From assembly GCF_000314975.1 (NCBI RefSeq), contig NZ_BAEN01000076.1:310001-374000 (forward strand): a stretch of 64,000 nucleotides of DNA. Direction: 5' to 3'. Numbering within the stretch: position 1 is the first letter of the stretch; every line of letters starts with the position of its first letter. Below the pieces are notes generated by a model. It saw nothing but the letters and a program-made list of their open reading frames with translations. It had not been told where the DNA came from and searched no databases. A program made the translations under genes and the position numbers. The stretch comes from Aliiglaciecola lipolytica E3 (GTDB lineage: Bacteria; Pseudomonadota; Gammaproteobacteria; Enterobacterales; Alteromonadaceae). This document shows positions 36,382-44,008 of the stretch, piece after piece.

Positions 36382-36822
36382 ATGACGAAAGGCAATGTTG
36401 ATACCCAAATCCGTCCATTTCATTTGGCCATTCCTGTGAATAATCTGGAGCAGGCAGAAAAATTTTATGGAGATATACTCGGCTGCTCTCGTGGACGCCA
36501 AGACAAACATTGGATTGATTGGAATTTTTTTGGTCACCAATTGGTAACACACTTAGTTGAAAATATGCCAGATGTAGCGAACCCCAATGAAGTCGATAAT
36601 CAATCCGTCCCTGTTCCACATTTTGGCGTCGTTTTGACCATGCAAAATTGGAAAACGTTAGCGCAGCGCATGCAAGAGCATCATATTGATTTTGTCATTG
36701 AACCTTATGTGCGATTTTCTGGACAACCGGGGGAACAAGCGACTATGTTTTTTCTAGATCCCAGTGGAAACGCGCTCGAATTTAAGGCGTTTAATGATTT
36801 GGAGCAATTGTTTGCTAAATAA
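36382..36822 (+). CDS. VOC-superfamily (glyoxalase/dioxygenase-like) protein
   Basis: The 146-residue protein has the paired beta-alpha-beta-beta-beta modules of the VOC fold: PFHLAIPVNNLEQAEKFYGDILGC near the start and FFLDPSGNALEFKAF near the end, with His in the first and Glu in the last as likely metal ligands. Substrate is unknown. It starts 2 bases after the ALDH stop and is overlapped at its 3' end by the TTG start of the next gene. Confidence 0.85.
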   Translation: MTKGNVDTQIRPFHLAIPVNNLEQAEKFYGDILGCSRGRQDKHWIDWNFFGHQLVTHLVENMPDVANPNEVDNQSVPVPHFGVVLTMQNWKTLAQRMQEHHIDFVIEPYVRFSGQPGEQATMFFLDPSGNALEFKAFNDLEQLFAK

Positions 36823-37771
36823 TCTTAAGCTGGCGCAGAGCCGCTTCAATATCTATGCCTATTCAAGTTTAGCCTTGTTGTTGATGTCTTTTAGCGTGCT
36901 AAGTGACACTAAACAATTTGGTGTGAAATTGGACAGTCAATTCAGATTCGATGATCGCTCCGGTTCTGATGAACGCTATCAGTACCGAATTCGTCTTTAT
37001 CCTCATATGTATTTAGATAGTGAAAAACAGTGGAGCGTAAATGCGTTTGTAGCAACTGGAGAAGGCTTTTCTTCAAGCCACAATACAATTGATGATGGTT
37101 CATCTGATCACGCTTATCTAAGACGTTTTTATATGCGTTATGAAAATGGTGAAAACAAAACTGAATTTGGTGTGATCCCAACATATAAAGGTAGAGTGTC
37201 GTCGACTGGTTTATCCAAAGACGGCTTTATTGCCGGTGTTAGGCAAGTGACGAAAATGCAAAATGGTCGCTTGGAGTTGGTCGTAGGCGACCTAGATCAA
37301 ACTCTTGCAAGAAACGCATTTAGTGATATCAATGATCTTAACTACGTGGAACTGGAATACTCTAGTGCTCTAAATAGCCAATTCAATTTTGAAATTAGCG
37401 CTGACCATGTTCTAAAGCAAAATTTTGTGCGCGGCGAATTACGATACGCACGAAACGCAGAAACTACCTATGCGTTCGAATTAATTAATCGTTTGAATAG
37501 CTCAGCTAATAAAATTGTCGTCAGTGTTCAGACGTCGTTTACACTTTTTGCGCAAAGTGCGGATCTATTTAGTTATTACGCTTATGCCAGTGACGACTTT
37601 GGTCAACGAATTGAATTAATCGAAGATTTTTTAGCGACAGGGCATGGCGTTGCGTTTGAATTAGAATCTAGTTTTGCGAGCAATTTTCCATTGGATTGGT
37701 TTGCAAAGTTTGAAGCGTTTGAAAACAATACTCGCATTCAGTTGGGAATTAAATACGGGTTTGACCTTTAG
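36812..37771 (+). CDS. Putative outer-membrane beta-barrel protein
   Basis: The product has a signal peptide followed by alternating beta strands (FGVKLDSQFRFDD, YQYRIRLYPHMYLD, FYMRYENG and others) and ends in RIQLGIKYGFDL, with a C-terminal aromatic/hydrophobic strand as in outer-membrane barrels. I do not recognise a family. The frame can be extended upstream into the VOC gene, but GGAG at 36801-36804 lies exactly 7 bases before the TTG at 36812, so I use that start; it overlaps the last codons of the VOC gene. The gene is probably in operon with ALDH and VOC. It may be a small porin or OmpL/KdgM-like protein, which is a guess. Confidence 0.7.
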   Translation: MLNNLKLAQSRFNIYAYSSLALLLMSFSVLSDTKQFGVKLDSQFRFDDRSGSDERYQYRIRLYPHMYLDSEKQWSVNAFVATGEGFSSSHNTIDDGSSDHAYLRRFYMRYENGENKTEFGVIPTYKGRVSSTGLSKDGFIAGVRQVTKMQNGRLELVVGDLDQTLARNAFSDINDLNYVELEYSSALNSQFNFEISADHVLKQNFVRGELRYARNAETTYAFELINRLNSSANKIVVSVQTSFTLFAQSADLFSYYAYASDDFGQRIELIEDFLATGHGVAFELESSFASNFPLDWFAKFEAFENNTRIQLGIKYGFDL

Positions 37772-37896
37772 ATAATTCCACAATGATGAGATCTGAGAAT
37801 CTACTAGCCAAAAAATATCAGCTGTTTCCTATTAACTTGTTTTCTCAACTTTGAATTTTATTGTTTTGAGATAAAAGGCAGATTACGTAAACACAA

Positions 37897-37922
37897 AAAA
37901 GGTGAGTAAAAACTCACCTTTT
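37897..37922. terminator. Bidirectional terminator between convergent genes
   Basis: A 10-bp stem (AAAAGGTGAG/CTCACCTTTT, 6-base loop) with flanking A and T runs serves both the barrel-protein gene (plus) and the EF-hand gene (minus). Confidence 0.85.
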
Positions 37923-37939
37923 ATTATTGCCAATCATGA

Positions 37940-38467
37940 TTATTGGTTTTTAGAAATATCCAATTCATTTTTGTGTTTCATGGTAACTTTGGCTACGTAA
38001 TCATTATATTCGTACTTAGATACACGTTTGTCGCTGTTTTTGTCCATGTAGCCGAAATGATTTTCAATTTCGTGACCTTCTGCCTCAACTAATGATATGT
38101 AACCATCAGCGTCGTCATCTAGATCTGCAAACTCATTTTCTATTGGCTCTAAATCTTTTACTTCGGCATCTTCAGCTGAATTTGCTATCTCACTGTCAAC
38201 AGCAACTTCACCCGCATGCATGTCCATGTATGCTTGATATTCCATGCGTGAAATCGAATTGTCTTTTTCACCGCCAGAAATACCATCTATTTTAGAAAAA
38301 TGCTCCCAGATGTCATCGTCATCTGCTTCTTCTTGCGAAATGTAGCCATCGCTATCATTGTCTAAAGCTTCAAACGAACTACTAATTTTGTCTTTGTGAT
38401 CTCCACCGGCAAAGGCTGGTGCAGCGAAAACAGCGGCGATTAAAATTGATAAGGTTAACTTTTTCAT
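37940..38467 (-). CDS. Secreted EF-hand calcium-binding protein
   Basis: The 175-residue product has a signal peptide (about 1-20, ending AFAG). Two canonical EF loops are clear, DNDSDGYISQEE (36-47) and DDDADGYISLVE (117-128), and DKNSDKRVSKYE (142-153) is a third. The stretch around 61-76 (DGISGGEKDNSISRME) looks like a degenerate fourth. The protein is probably periplasmic or secreted and binds calcium. An AAGGAG site supports the ATG. It is monocistronic. No partner is visible. Confidence 0.85.
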   Translation of the reverse strand: MKKLTLSILIAAVFAAPAFAGGDHKDKISSSFEALDNDSDGYISQEEADDDDIWEHFSKIDGISGGEKDNSISRMEYQAYMDMHAGEVAVDSEIANSAEDAEVKDLEPIENEFADLDDDADGYISLVEAEGHEIENHFGYMDKNSDKRVSKYEYNDYVAKVTMKHKNELDISKNQ

Positions 38468-38673
38468 AATAACTCCTTAATTTTCCACTTAGTGGTAATA
38501 CTTAATCCACACTCAACTCACAGTTTGATAATCATCTTCCATGCCATTTTAGAAAGTAAAGTAATTTCAGAAAGATAGGTGTAGGTAAGAAAAACAGCCG
38601 AAAAATTAAGGGAATTTTTTTCTCATCAAAATGAAAAATATTCACATTTTTTGAATCTGACTGGGTGGCCGAA

Positions 38674-39357
38674 TTAGTTACTAGATCTTAAAACCTTGCT
38701 ATCGAAGGTGAGTTGCTGAGGTGTTGTTTCGGTTTTTTGCAGTCTAATGCTGGTTTTTTTCGTTGCGGTATAACGGCCCGGTCTATGATTGACCGCAATT
38801 AGAATATTTAAAGTGATAGCACCTAAAACTGACAGCATCACTAAGTAGGGTTCAAACATTAATAGTGAAGAAAGTAGAATGATACAGTCGACTAGTAAAC
38901 CAATGTTACCCGCTCGAACATTGAACCTATTTTGCAGATATAACGCCAATATGCCCAATCCACCTAAACTAGATTTATGTCTGAACATTATGAGTAAACC
39001 AACCCCAATCAACATACCTCCAACCAAAGCTGCGAAGACCGGCTCTAAGTTCGCGATTGTAATAAATTGATCCATGTATTCAGTCATCAATGACACCATA
39101 GTCACAGAAGTGAAAGTGTTGATTGTGAATCGCTTACCCAACTTAGTCCAAGCTAAGTAGTAGAATGGGATATTAACTGCAAAAAATACTGTACCAAAGT
39201 TAAATGACGTAAGGTGCGTGCCGATGATCGCGATTCCTGCTGTACCGCCTGTCAATAGACCATGAGTACTAAAAAATACAACGCCTAAAGATACGAATAT
39301 GCCGGCACAAAAAAGCGCTAAGATGTCTTCGTAAAATCGGTGTGATGGGAATGGCAT
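38674..39357 (-). CDS. YitT family membrane protein
   Basis: The 227-residue protein has about five or six hydrophobic segments and the YitT (DUF161) N-terminal pattern: IFVSLGVVFFSTHGLLTGGTAGIA. It lacks the second soluble domain (DUF2179) found in longer Gram-positive members. Role and substrate are unknown. The ATG has AAGGA at a longer spacing of about 12 bases. Confidence 0.85.
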   Translation of the reverse strand: MPFPSHRFYEDILALFCAGIFVSLGVVFFSTHGLLTGGTAGIAIIGTHLTSFNFGTVFFAVNIPFYYLAWTKLGKRFTINTFTSVTMVSLMTEYMDQFITIANLEPVFAALVGGMLIGVGLLIMFRHKSSLGGLGILALYLQNRFNVRAGNIGLLVDCIILLSSLLMFEPYLVMLSVLGAITLNILIAVNHRPGRYTATKKTSIRLQKTETTPQQLTFDSKVLRSSN

Positions 39358-39735
39358 AACTGGCTGTGATCCTTTACTTGTAGTGCTTTAACAATTCGGC
39401 GCCAGTGTACCGGAAACTATGCAGCTTAAAAGGTTCTCGACTAGATGCGTTGTTGGATAATTAGGCTGCAAAGTATCGCAATCTTTACGACTCTTTACAC
39501 GAAAGTGAACTGGGTGTTGATAAGATGTAATGACATGCATTCAGATTTCAAAATTGTCTCAAATCTACATGTTTTTGTCTCAGAATTTAAACTAAAAATG
39601 TCCCAATTTTGTAACTCTGTGTCCCAAAAGTTTATGTTGTTGCCTTTAGCTGATACGTTTTTTTAAGATCAGATGAAAACAAAAACTTGTCTCATTCGTT
39701 AAACAAAATGTCCCAAATCTAATAATGGTTTAAAC
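39358..39735. other. Intergenic region with the repeat array
   Basis: This 378-base stretch holds the YitT promoter side (39358-39430) and the six TGTCYCA repeats (39555-39715). A plus-strand frame of 73 codons (39445-39666) runs through the repeats and has no coding character. Confidence 0.7.
39555..39715 (+). repeat. Array of six direct TGTCYCA repeats with helical-turn spacing
   Basis: TGTCTCA or TGTCCCA occurs on the plus strand at 39555, 39576, 39599, 39620, 39688 and 39709. Start-to-start distances are 21, 23, 21, 68 and 21 bases, that is, about two helical turns, with the 68 close to three units. All copies point the same way. The pattern resembles TnsB/TniA-type transposase binding sites at a transposon end, or iterons. 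Confidence 0.7.
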
Positions 39736-40749
39736 TTATAGCAGCAATGTTTCTAGTAAACGCACATCAGTCTCAATTGCTTGCAAATGAAGTTTTTGGG
39801 CAAACTCTCTATACCTCACATCGTCTTTATCAAATGAACAGGAAGCGCCATTAGAATCAGTAAGATTGCCTTTTTCTCCAAATAGTATATTTTCGTTTTC
39901 GATATTGTATCTACCAAAATACTCATTTTCTTTTGGTGGTGTCCAAAAACTTTTCCAAACAAAATTGCTACATTCAATAATGGGGGTTTCTAGCAAAATT
40001 TGCGTAAAGCGTTCGTTTTGCAATAATAAATTAGAAACAGAGTTTTCTGATTTAGCTAGACTTCCACAGGATGTTTTTTGCCGCAATTTAGCTCGAAGTT
40101 TTGATACTTCAACTGGATATTTGTCTAAGTTGTCATGGATAACAAAACGACTATCAGATCTTTCTTTCATGTAGTTCACTAATTTTGCCATCTGTTTTGC
40201 GTTTAGAAATTTTATTGCCGTTGGGCCATGATAAATCGGAGTGATATGCGCAGGCACAGTGGCATCTTCCAATAAGTGTGCTAACGCTCCTACAAATAAC
40301 AATTTATCGTTTAGTTTTTTGTTCTCATGGAAACCAACTAATGCTTCGTCCCATAAATTCGTCATAGATTGATTTATGTTTGCAACTTGTGCATGTTTTT
40401 GCTGTTTTGAATTGTAGAAGTGCCAGTTTCTTGTCCGAGTTTGAAAACTAAAGACGGAAGCGTTTTTTAGTAGCAGTCTGTCTCGAATATTCCAACCTAA
40501 ACTTTTATCCATTGCCACATTACCTTGGATTAATCTTTTGGTAAAAATATTGATGTCTGGAATGGATTGTTTTTTGTCTTGGTGGCAAGAAAGAAACTGC
40601 TCGATTGCTAGCGAAAATATGAAGGCATGCCCCGTATTCGGCTCATAAGCATGTGTTTCGTTAATTTGCCCGAAGAATAAAAACAGCAAGGTACATACAA
40701 TATATGGCTTGCTGTTGAAATCATTCAAAATGCTGGTCTTAAGCCTCAT
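39736..40749 (-). CDS. Secreted zinc-dependent phospholipase C/nuclease-like protein
   Basis: A signal peptide (about residues 14-35 from the ATG, ending THA) is followed by a mainly helical protein with the motif GALAHLLEDATVPAH, the core zinc-ligand block of the zinc phospholipase C/S1-P1 nuclease fold, and further His/Asp residues (GHAFIFSLAIEQFL; HGPTAIKFL). I use the ATG at 40749; a longer frame starts at a TTG at 40773. The 5' end overlaps the XRE gene, so it is translated from the same transcript. The substrate is unknown. Flanking direct repeats lie downstream. Confidence 0.6.
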   Translation of the reverse strand: MRLKTSILNDFNSKPYIVCTLLFLFFGQINETHAYEPNTGHAFIFSLAIEQFLSCHQDKKQSIPDINIFTKRLIQGNVAMDKSLGWNIRDRLLLKNASVFSFQTRTRNWHFYNSKQQKHAQVANINQSMTNLWDEALVGFHENKKLNDKLLFVGALAHLLEDATVPAHITPIYHGPTAIKFLNAKQMAKLVNYMKERSDSRFVIHDNLDKYPVEVSKLRAKLRQKTSCGSLAKSENSVSNLLLQNERFTQILLETPIIECSNFVWKSFWTPPKENEYFGRYNIENENILFGEKGNLTDSNGASCSFDKDDVRYREFAQKLHLQAIETDVRLLETLLL

Positions 40750-40939
40750 ATTCGTCATCAAATATTTTTTCAATCGGTAAATTGAATAATCTAGCTGCCT
40801 TAAATGCTAAGGGCAAACTCGGATCAAATTTACCTTTTTCAATTGCGTTTATGGTTTGACGAGATACGTCCAACGCATCGGCTAAGTCTGCTTGAGTCCA
40901 GTCCTTTTCGGCACGTAAAACCTTTAGTCGATTTTTCAC
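40739..40939 (-). CDS. XRE-family (Cro/CI-type) transcriptional regulator
   Basis: The 66-residue protein is a single helix-turn-helix domain: LRAEKDWTQADLADALDVSRQTINAIEKGKFDPSL. It starts at a GTG with AGGAGA 5 bases upstream. The GTG overlaps the stop of the membrane-protein gene (ATGTGA) and its own stop overlaps the start region of the phospholipase-like gene. Compact XRE proteins beside small membrane proteins are a recurrent arrangement; here it probably represses its own operon through the palindrome at 41379-41400. Confidence 0.9.
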   Translation of the reverse strand: MKNRLKVLRAEKDWTQADLADALDVSRQTINAIEKGKFDPSLPLAFKAARLFNLPIEKIFDDEYEA

Positions 40940-41358
40940 ATATATCTCCTGTAACCAAGACCTACCGCAATGCCATAGCTAATACCCATAACAAACAAGA
41001 TATTAGATGGGTTAGGCGAATGTGAAATAAGACGAACCGCTTCCAGCAAGCCGTAAATCGCGCCAAATACCATACTTATTCCTAAAGAAATTGCCATCGC
41101 TTCTAACTGAATTTTGCGTTGCATTTCATCCATACACATTAAATGGTATTTATTGGCCATTATCATCTTAAATCCACAAAAAAGATTAATGACTATGGCT
41201 ACTAGAGTGAATGTAGTCGCAAAATCCCACAAGAATTTCGGGCCAAAAGCCACTAATGCCAGACTGAGAACCCATCCGAAAGTCCAGATGAAAAGCTTTT
41301 GTGTAGCCGATTTTGCACGTTGTTTTAGATTACTAGAATTACTTTCTGTCGCGTTCAT
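40936..41358 (-). CDS. Small membrane protein paired with the XRE regulator
   Basis: The 140-residue protein has four likely membrane segments (about 24-44, 46-64, 88-108 and 118-135) and a conserved-looking loop (ANKYHLMCMDEMQRKIQLEAMA) in the middle. I do not recognise the family with certainty. It is first in a three-gene overlapping operon with the XRE regulator and the phospholipase-like protein. A GAGGG site supports the ATG. Confidence 0.72.
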   Translation of the reverse strand: MNATESNSSNLKQRAKSATQKLFIWTFGWVLSLALVAFGPKFLWDFATTFTLVAIVINLFCGFKMIMANKYHLMCMDEMQRKIQLEAMAISLGISMVFGAIYGLLEAVRLISHSPNPSNILFVMGISYGIAVGLGYRRYM

Positions 41359-41378
41359 ATGTATACCCTCTTTGATAT

Positions 41379-41400
41379 AAAGTAAATAACACTTTACTTT
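41379..41400 (-). promoter_or_regulatory. Palindromic operator upstream of the membrane protein/XRE operon
   Basis: AAAGTAAA and TTTACTTT form perfect 8-base arms around a 6-base spacer, 21 bases upstream of the first gene's ATG. The position suits autorepression by the XRE regulator. Confidence 0.6.
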
Positions 41401-41536
41401 TTGTGAAGGTTAGTTGCTATTTTGAGTGGTGTCAAGTGTATTTTACAAAAAGTCTGGTCTTGATGATATCTTAATGATGGAAACCAACTAATGAATATTT
41501 AAACGAAGAAACGAGAAGGATGGAGAGAGTCTTGAG

Positions 41537-41563
41537 CTTGGTGGTTTTCATTCAACCACCAAG
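41537..41563 (-). terminator. Hairpin downstream of the 41594-42025 gene
   Basis: A 10-bp perfect stem (CTTGGTGGTT/AACCACCAAG, 7-base loop) lies 31 bases after the stop of the minus-strand gene. No T run follows on that strand, so it may act in another way. Confidence 0.4.
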
Positions 41564-41593
41564 TTTATTGTTAAGGTGTGCTATAGAAGATGT

Positions 41594-42025
41594 TTAGTGT
41601 TGCACTGTCGTCGAATTAAATTTGTTACCAATTTCACCTGAATACATCATGGCCAGCGCTAGTCCCATAAATACAAAGCTGATATCACTGAACATTGCTT
41701 CCCAGGGATTCATTACAACCGGCCCAAAAATGGGATAACAAAAAATAACAAATATCGTCACTGACACGTATAAAATGCGACCCCAAGATTTAAACATAAA
41801 GGCACCTACTATGGAGATGGGTAATAATACGAGTAAAGTGAGTGACGCCATCAAAATTAAAATCGCTAAACCTGAGGACACTTCTTCATTTTCCTGCTGA
41901 GCTAAATACTCCAACAGCAGAGGTGGAAGGGTTGACTCGCTGAGGCTAAAACCGGCAATTACACTCAATATTTCGAGAATTAGCCCGCTGATTAAAATGA
42001 CTCTGAAAAGTGAAGATATTTGCAT
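41594..42025 (-). CDS. Small integral membrane protein of unknown function
   Basis: The 143-residue protein has about four hydrophobic segments (about 8-26, 54-78, 83-102 and 111-128) and an acidic loop (AQQENEEVSSG). I do not recognise a family. AAGGA lies before the ATG. It stands alone between the XRE operon and the lipase gene; codon use is like the surrounding genes. Confidence 0.6.
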   Translation of the reverse strand: MQISSLFRVILISGLILEILSVIAGFSLSESTLPPLLLEYLAQQENEEVSSGLAILILMASLTLLVLLPISIVGAFMFKSWGRILYVSVTIFVIFCYPIFGPVVMNPWEAMFSDISFVFMGLALAMMYSGEIGNKFNSTTVQH

Positions 42026-42296
42026 TATATGTCCTTATATGGGGTCTTAATCGTTAACAATGTAATTTAAGTATGATTAATAACATGATTTTCATCAGAT
42101 TTTTTACGAACAGTAACTATCGTTAAATTAAAGAGCAAGTAAAGTAACACTTCTAGTCTTAGGCTGTATTTTATTTTTTGCGCTAATTGAATTTTTATAG
42201 AGCACAACCGCTGGAGCTAACTGCACTAAAGTACTATAGCCAATTAACATTTTGTTAACTAAAAATAGACATTCGATTAATTGATGAGTGTCTACC

Positions 42297-42992
42297 ATGA
42301 AATATATTTCTACTCTGGTTGTAATTTTACTGTCATTTACTGCTTTCAACACCTTGGCTAATAGTTGTAAAGACGCGGTTGTACTTGTGCATGGCAATAC
42401 TGCGTCTCCTTCAAGTTGGGATAACACTTACGATTTGCTGTTGAACAAAGGTTATAGTCCGTCGGAAATATTTCGGCCAAATTGGGGATCTAAAAGTTGC
42501 GCGGTTTGCAATAATCATTCAGGGAGTGAAGAAACCCCTGTGCGTCAAGCGATCAATGCTGCGATAGCCAACTCTTGTACAGGTAAAATAGACGTTATCG
42601 GTCACTCAATGGGAGTGACGCTTGCAGCCCAGCAAATCTCGAAATTAGCGGTATCTAGTAGCGTAGATACCTTTGTTGGCATCGCTGGTGCTTTACGCGG
42701 GCTATGGTCGTGTGGCGTGTACCCGTACAATGTTTGGAATTCCACTTGTGGTTATTATGGCTTGTCGGTACAAAGCCCATTCCTTGATGGGCTTTATGGC
42801 ACACCGCTAGGTGCTAAGGTATATTCGATTAAAAGCAATTTCGACCAAATAGTATGTAGCACTGGAGTGTGTTCAGTTGGAGGGGTTCACAGTAGCCGAA
42901 TCTGGAATGAAAACGCTAGTTATACCTATGCTTTAGGTCATTTTGGTTTGCAAACTGATACATCAACTCAGCAATATAATTTAATTAAATAA
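42297..42992 (+). CDS. Secreted alpha/beta hydrolase, lipase class 2-like
   Basis: From the ATG at 42297 a signal peptide (about 1-19, ending NTLA) is followed by VVLVHGNTASPSSW (oxyanion region) and the nucleophile elbow GHSMGVT (Ser about 106). A histidine (ALGHFGLQ near the end) is the likely catalytic base, in the place typical of the lipase_2 (PF01674)/EstA-like group. Several cysteine pairs suggest disulfides in an exported enzyme. The product probably hydrolyses lipids or esters. A longer frame begins at a GTG at 42288. The gene ends 23 bases before the tRNA-Phe fragment. Confidence 0.82.
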   Translation: MKYISTLVVILLSFTAFNTLANSCKDAVVLVHGNTASPSSWDNTYDLLLNKGYSPSEIFRPNWGSKSCAVCNNHSGSEETPVRQAINAAIANSCTGKIDVIGHSMGVTLAAQQISKLAVSSSVDTFVGIAGALRGLWSCGVYPYNVWNSTCGYYGLSVQSPFLDGLYGTPLGAKVYSIKSNFDQIVCSTGVCSVGGVHSSRIWNENASYTYALGHFGLQTDTSTQQYNLIK

Positions 42993-43015
42993 CCGCAAGA
43001 TAAACGATTAAGCAC

Positions 43016-43064
43016 GGGATTGAAAATCCGCGTGTCGGCGGTTCGATCCCGCCTCTGGGCACCA
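43016..43064 (+). tRNA. 3' fragment of a tRNA-Phe gene (attachment-site scar)
   Basis: The bases from GGGATTGAAAATCCG to TGGGCACCA match the anticodon loop (GAA anticodon in TTGAAAA), variable loop, T arm (GGCGG-TTCGATC-CCGCC) and 3' acceptor end of tRNA-Phe. The 5' half (acceptor 5' strand and D arm) is missing: the sequence just upstream is unrelated. Fragments like this are left where integrases cross over in the anticodon loop. Confidence 0.75.
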
Positions 43065-43074
43065 TTCTCAGAAG

Positions 43075-43101
43075 CCTTGAACAATGTTCAAGGTTTTTTT
43101 T
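43075..43101 (+). terminator. Terminator after the tRNA-Phe fragment
   Basis: An 8-bp stem (CCTTGAAC/GTTCAAGG, AAT loop) is followed by eight T residues, 10 bases after the CCA. It is the sort of terminator expected to follow an intact tRNA gene. Confidence 0.88.
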
Positions 43102-43479
43102 ACCAAAAAAACTATCCCTACCAAAAAAATTCGCTCCTGATTCGGCGTGATGCTTATCGATTAGAACTTTCGCAGGGTCAGAAACGAAAAAACCGAGCTA
43201 TGAACTCGGCTTATTCGTTGAAGGCATGGCCAGTTTCTACTGACAAACTTCAAATATGTAGTCGGCGGCAATCGACTAGATTTTCAAGTCAGCCCCACCC
43301 TAGCTGAGGGGAACTCTTTTGTCTAGAGAAACTGCAGGTTCTTCATTGGCCCTCCACAAACGCACCTGGCTTATCGTGTCTCACGTAACTTTCTGGATTA
43401 GAATCATGGGTTTGTTACCAGAAGTTTCAGGTGTAGGGCTAAAAATGGGGAGTCTGCTTATAGCCCAACGTGGAGCGAA
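43102..43479. other. Decayed intergenic DNA in the island
   Basis: This stretch contains a short hairpin (CCGAG/CTCGG near 43194-43210) and no gene I can support. Frames here are short and lack ribosome-binding sites. It probably is leftover island DNA between the tRNA fragment and the broken nuclease gene. Confidence 0.5.
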
Positions 43480-43920
43480 CTACCTACGGCATGTATAGAG
43501 CGACTGGCGTGGTACGAGAAAACTCGTCCTGACCACTACAATAAATATTGGCGAGTATGTCGTACATATGATTTGCAAACCTTGCATATCAGCTAGTGCA
43601 TAAATCGCCTTTCGAGCAGCCTTGATTATAGATGGGTGAAGATTAATTTCAGGTTCGTCTATCAATAATATTTTTGAATTTTCATCTTGAATCTTCTTCG
43701 TGCCTTTTTTATATAAACCTTCGCTACACAGAGTATTGACCGCCGACCATAGGAATGCTCTTTTAATTCCAGTGCCTTGATGCTCTAAAGATGATTGGTA
43801 TTTACTAGTTTTAATGAAGAATTTACTACCATCTTTGATTGCACTTAGGAAGCTAAGCCCATAAGTACGCCCGCTAATATATCTACTAATCTTACTGCAA
43901 AGTAGGAGAGATTCATTTAC
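43480..43920 (-). pseudogene. Fragment of an OLD-family ATPase/nuclease gene
   Basis: Reading on the minus strand, an open frame from 43920 encodes a piece of an AAA ATPase. It carries GTGIKRAFLWSAVNTL, the Walker B and following NSKILLIDEPEINLHP, and the sensor region LQIICTTYSPIFI. This is the middle of OLD-type or DUF2813-like ATP-dependent nucleases (the 'IDEPEINLHP' and 'TTHSPIF' signatures). The N-terminal Walker A part lies before a stop at 43921 and is missing, and the C-terminal TOPRIM nuclease part is lost. Such genes are common in defence and prophage islands. The fragment cannot be functional. Confidence 0.75.
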
Positions 43921-44008
43921 CTAATGCGATTGTAAGTCTGATTGTAGCGTTTAACTTTCATTGAACTATTTTCGATAATCGTTACTATTCGCATTTATTT
44001 CGCAATAT

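Noticed and set aside
39445-39666. Plus-strand 73-codon frame through the TGTCYCA array
   Set aside because: It is fully within repeats, lacks a ribosome-binding site and its composition looks non-coding.
43020-43307. 95-codon frame starting at the tRNA-Phe fragment
   Set aside because: It begins inside the tRNA sequence and crosses its terminator; it is not a plausible gene.
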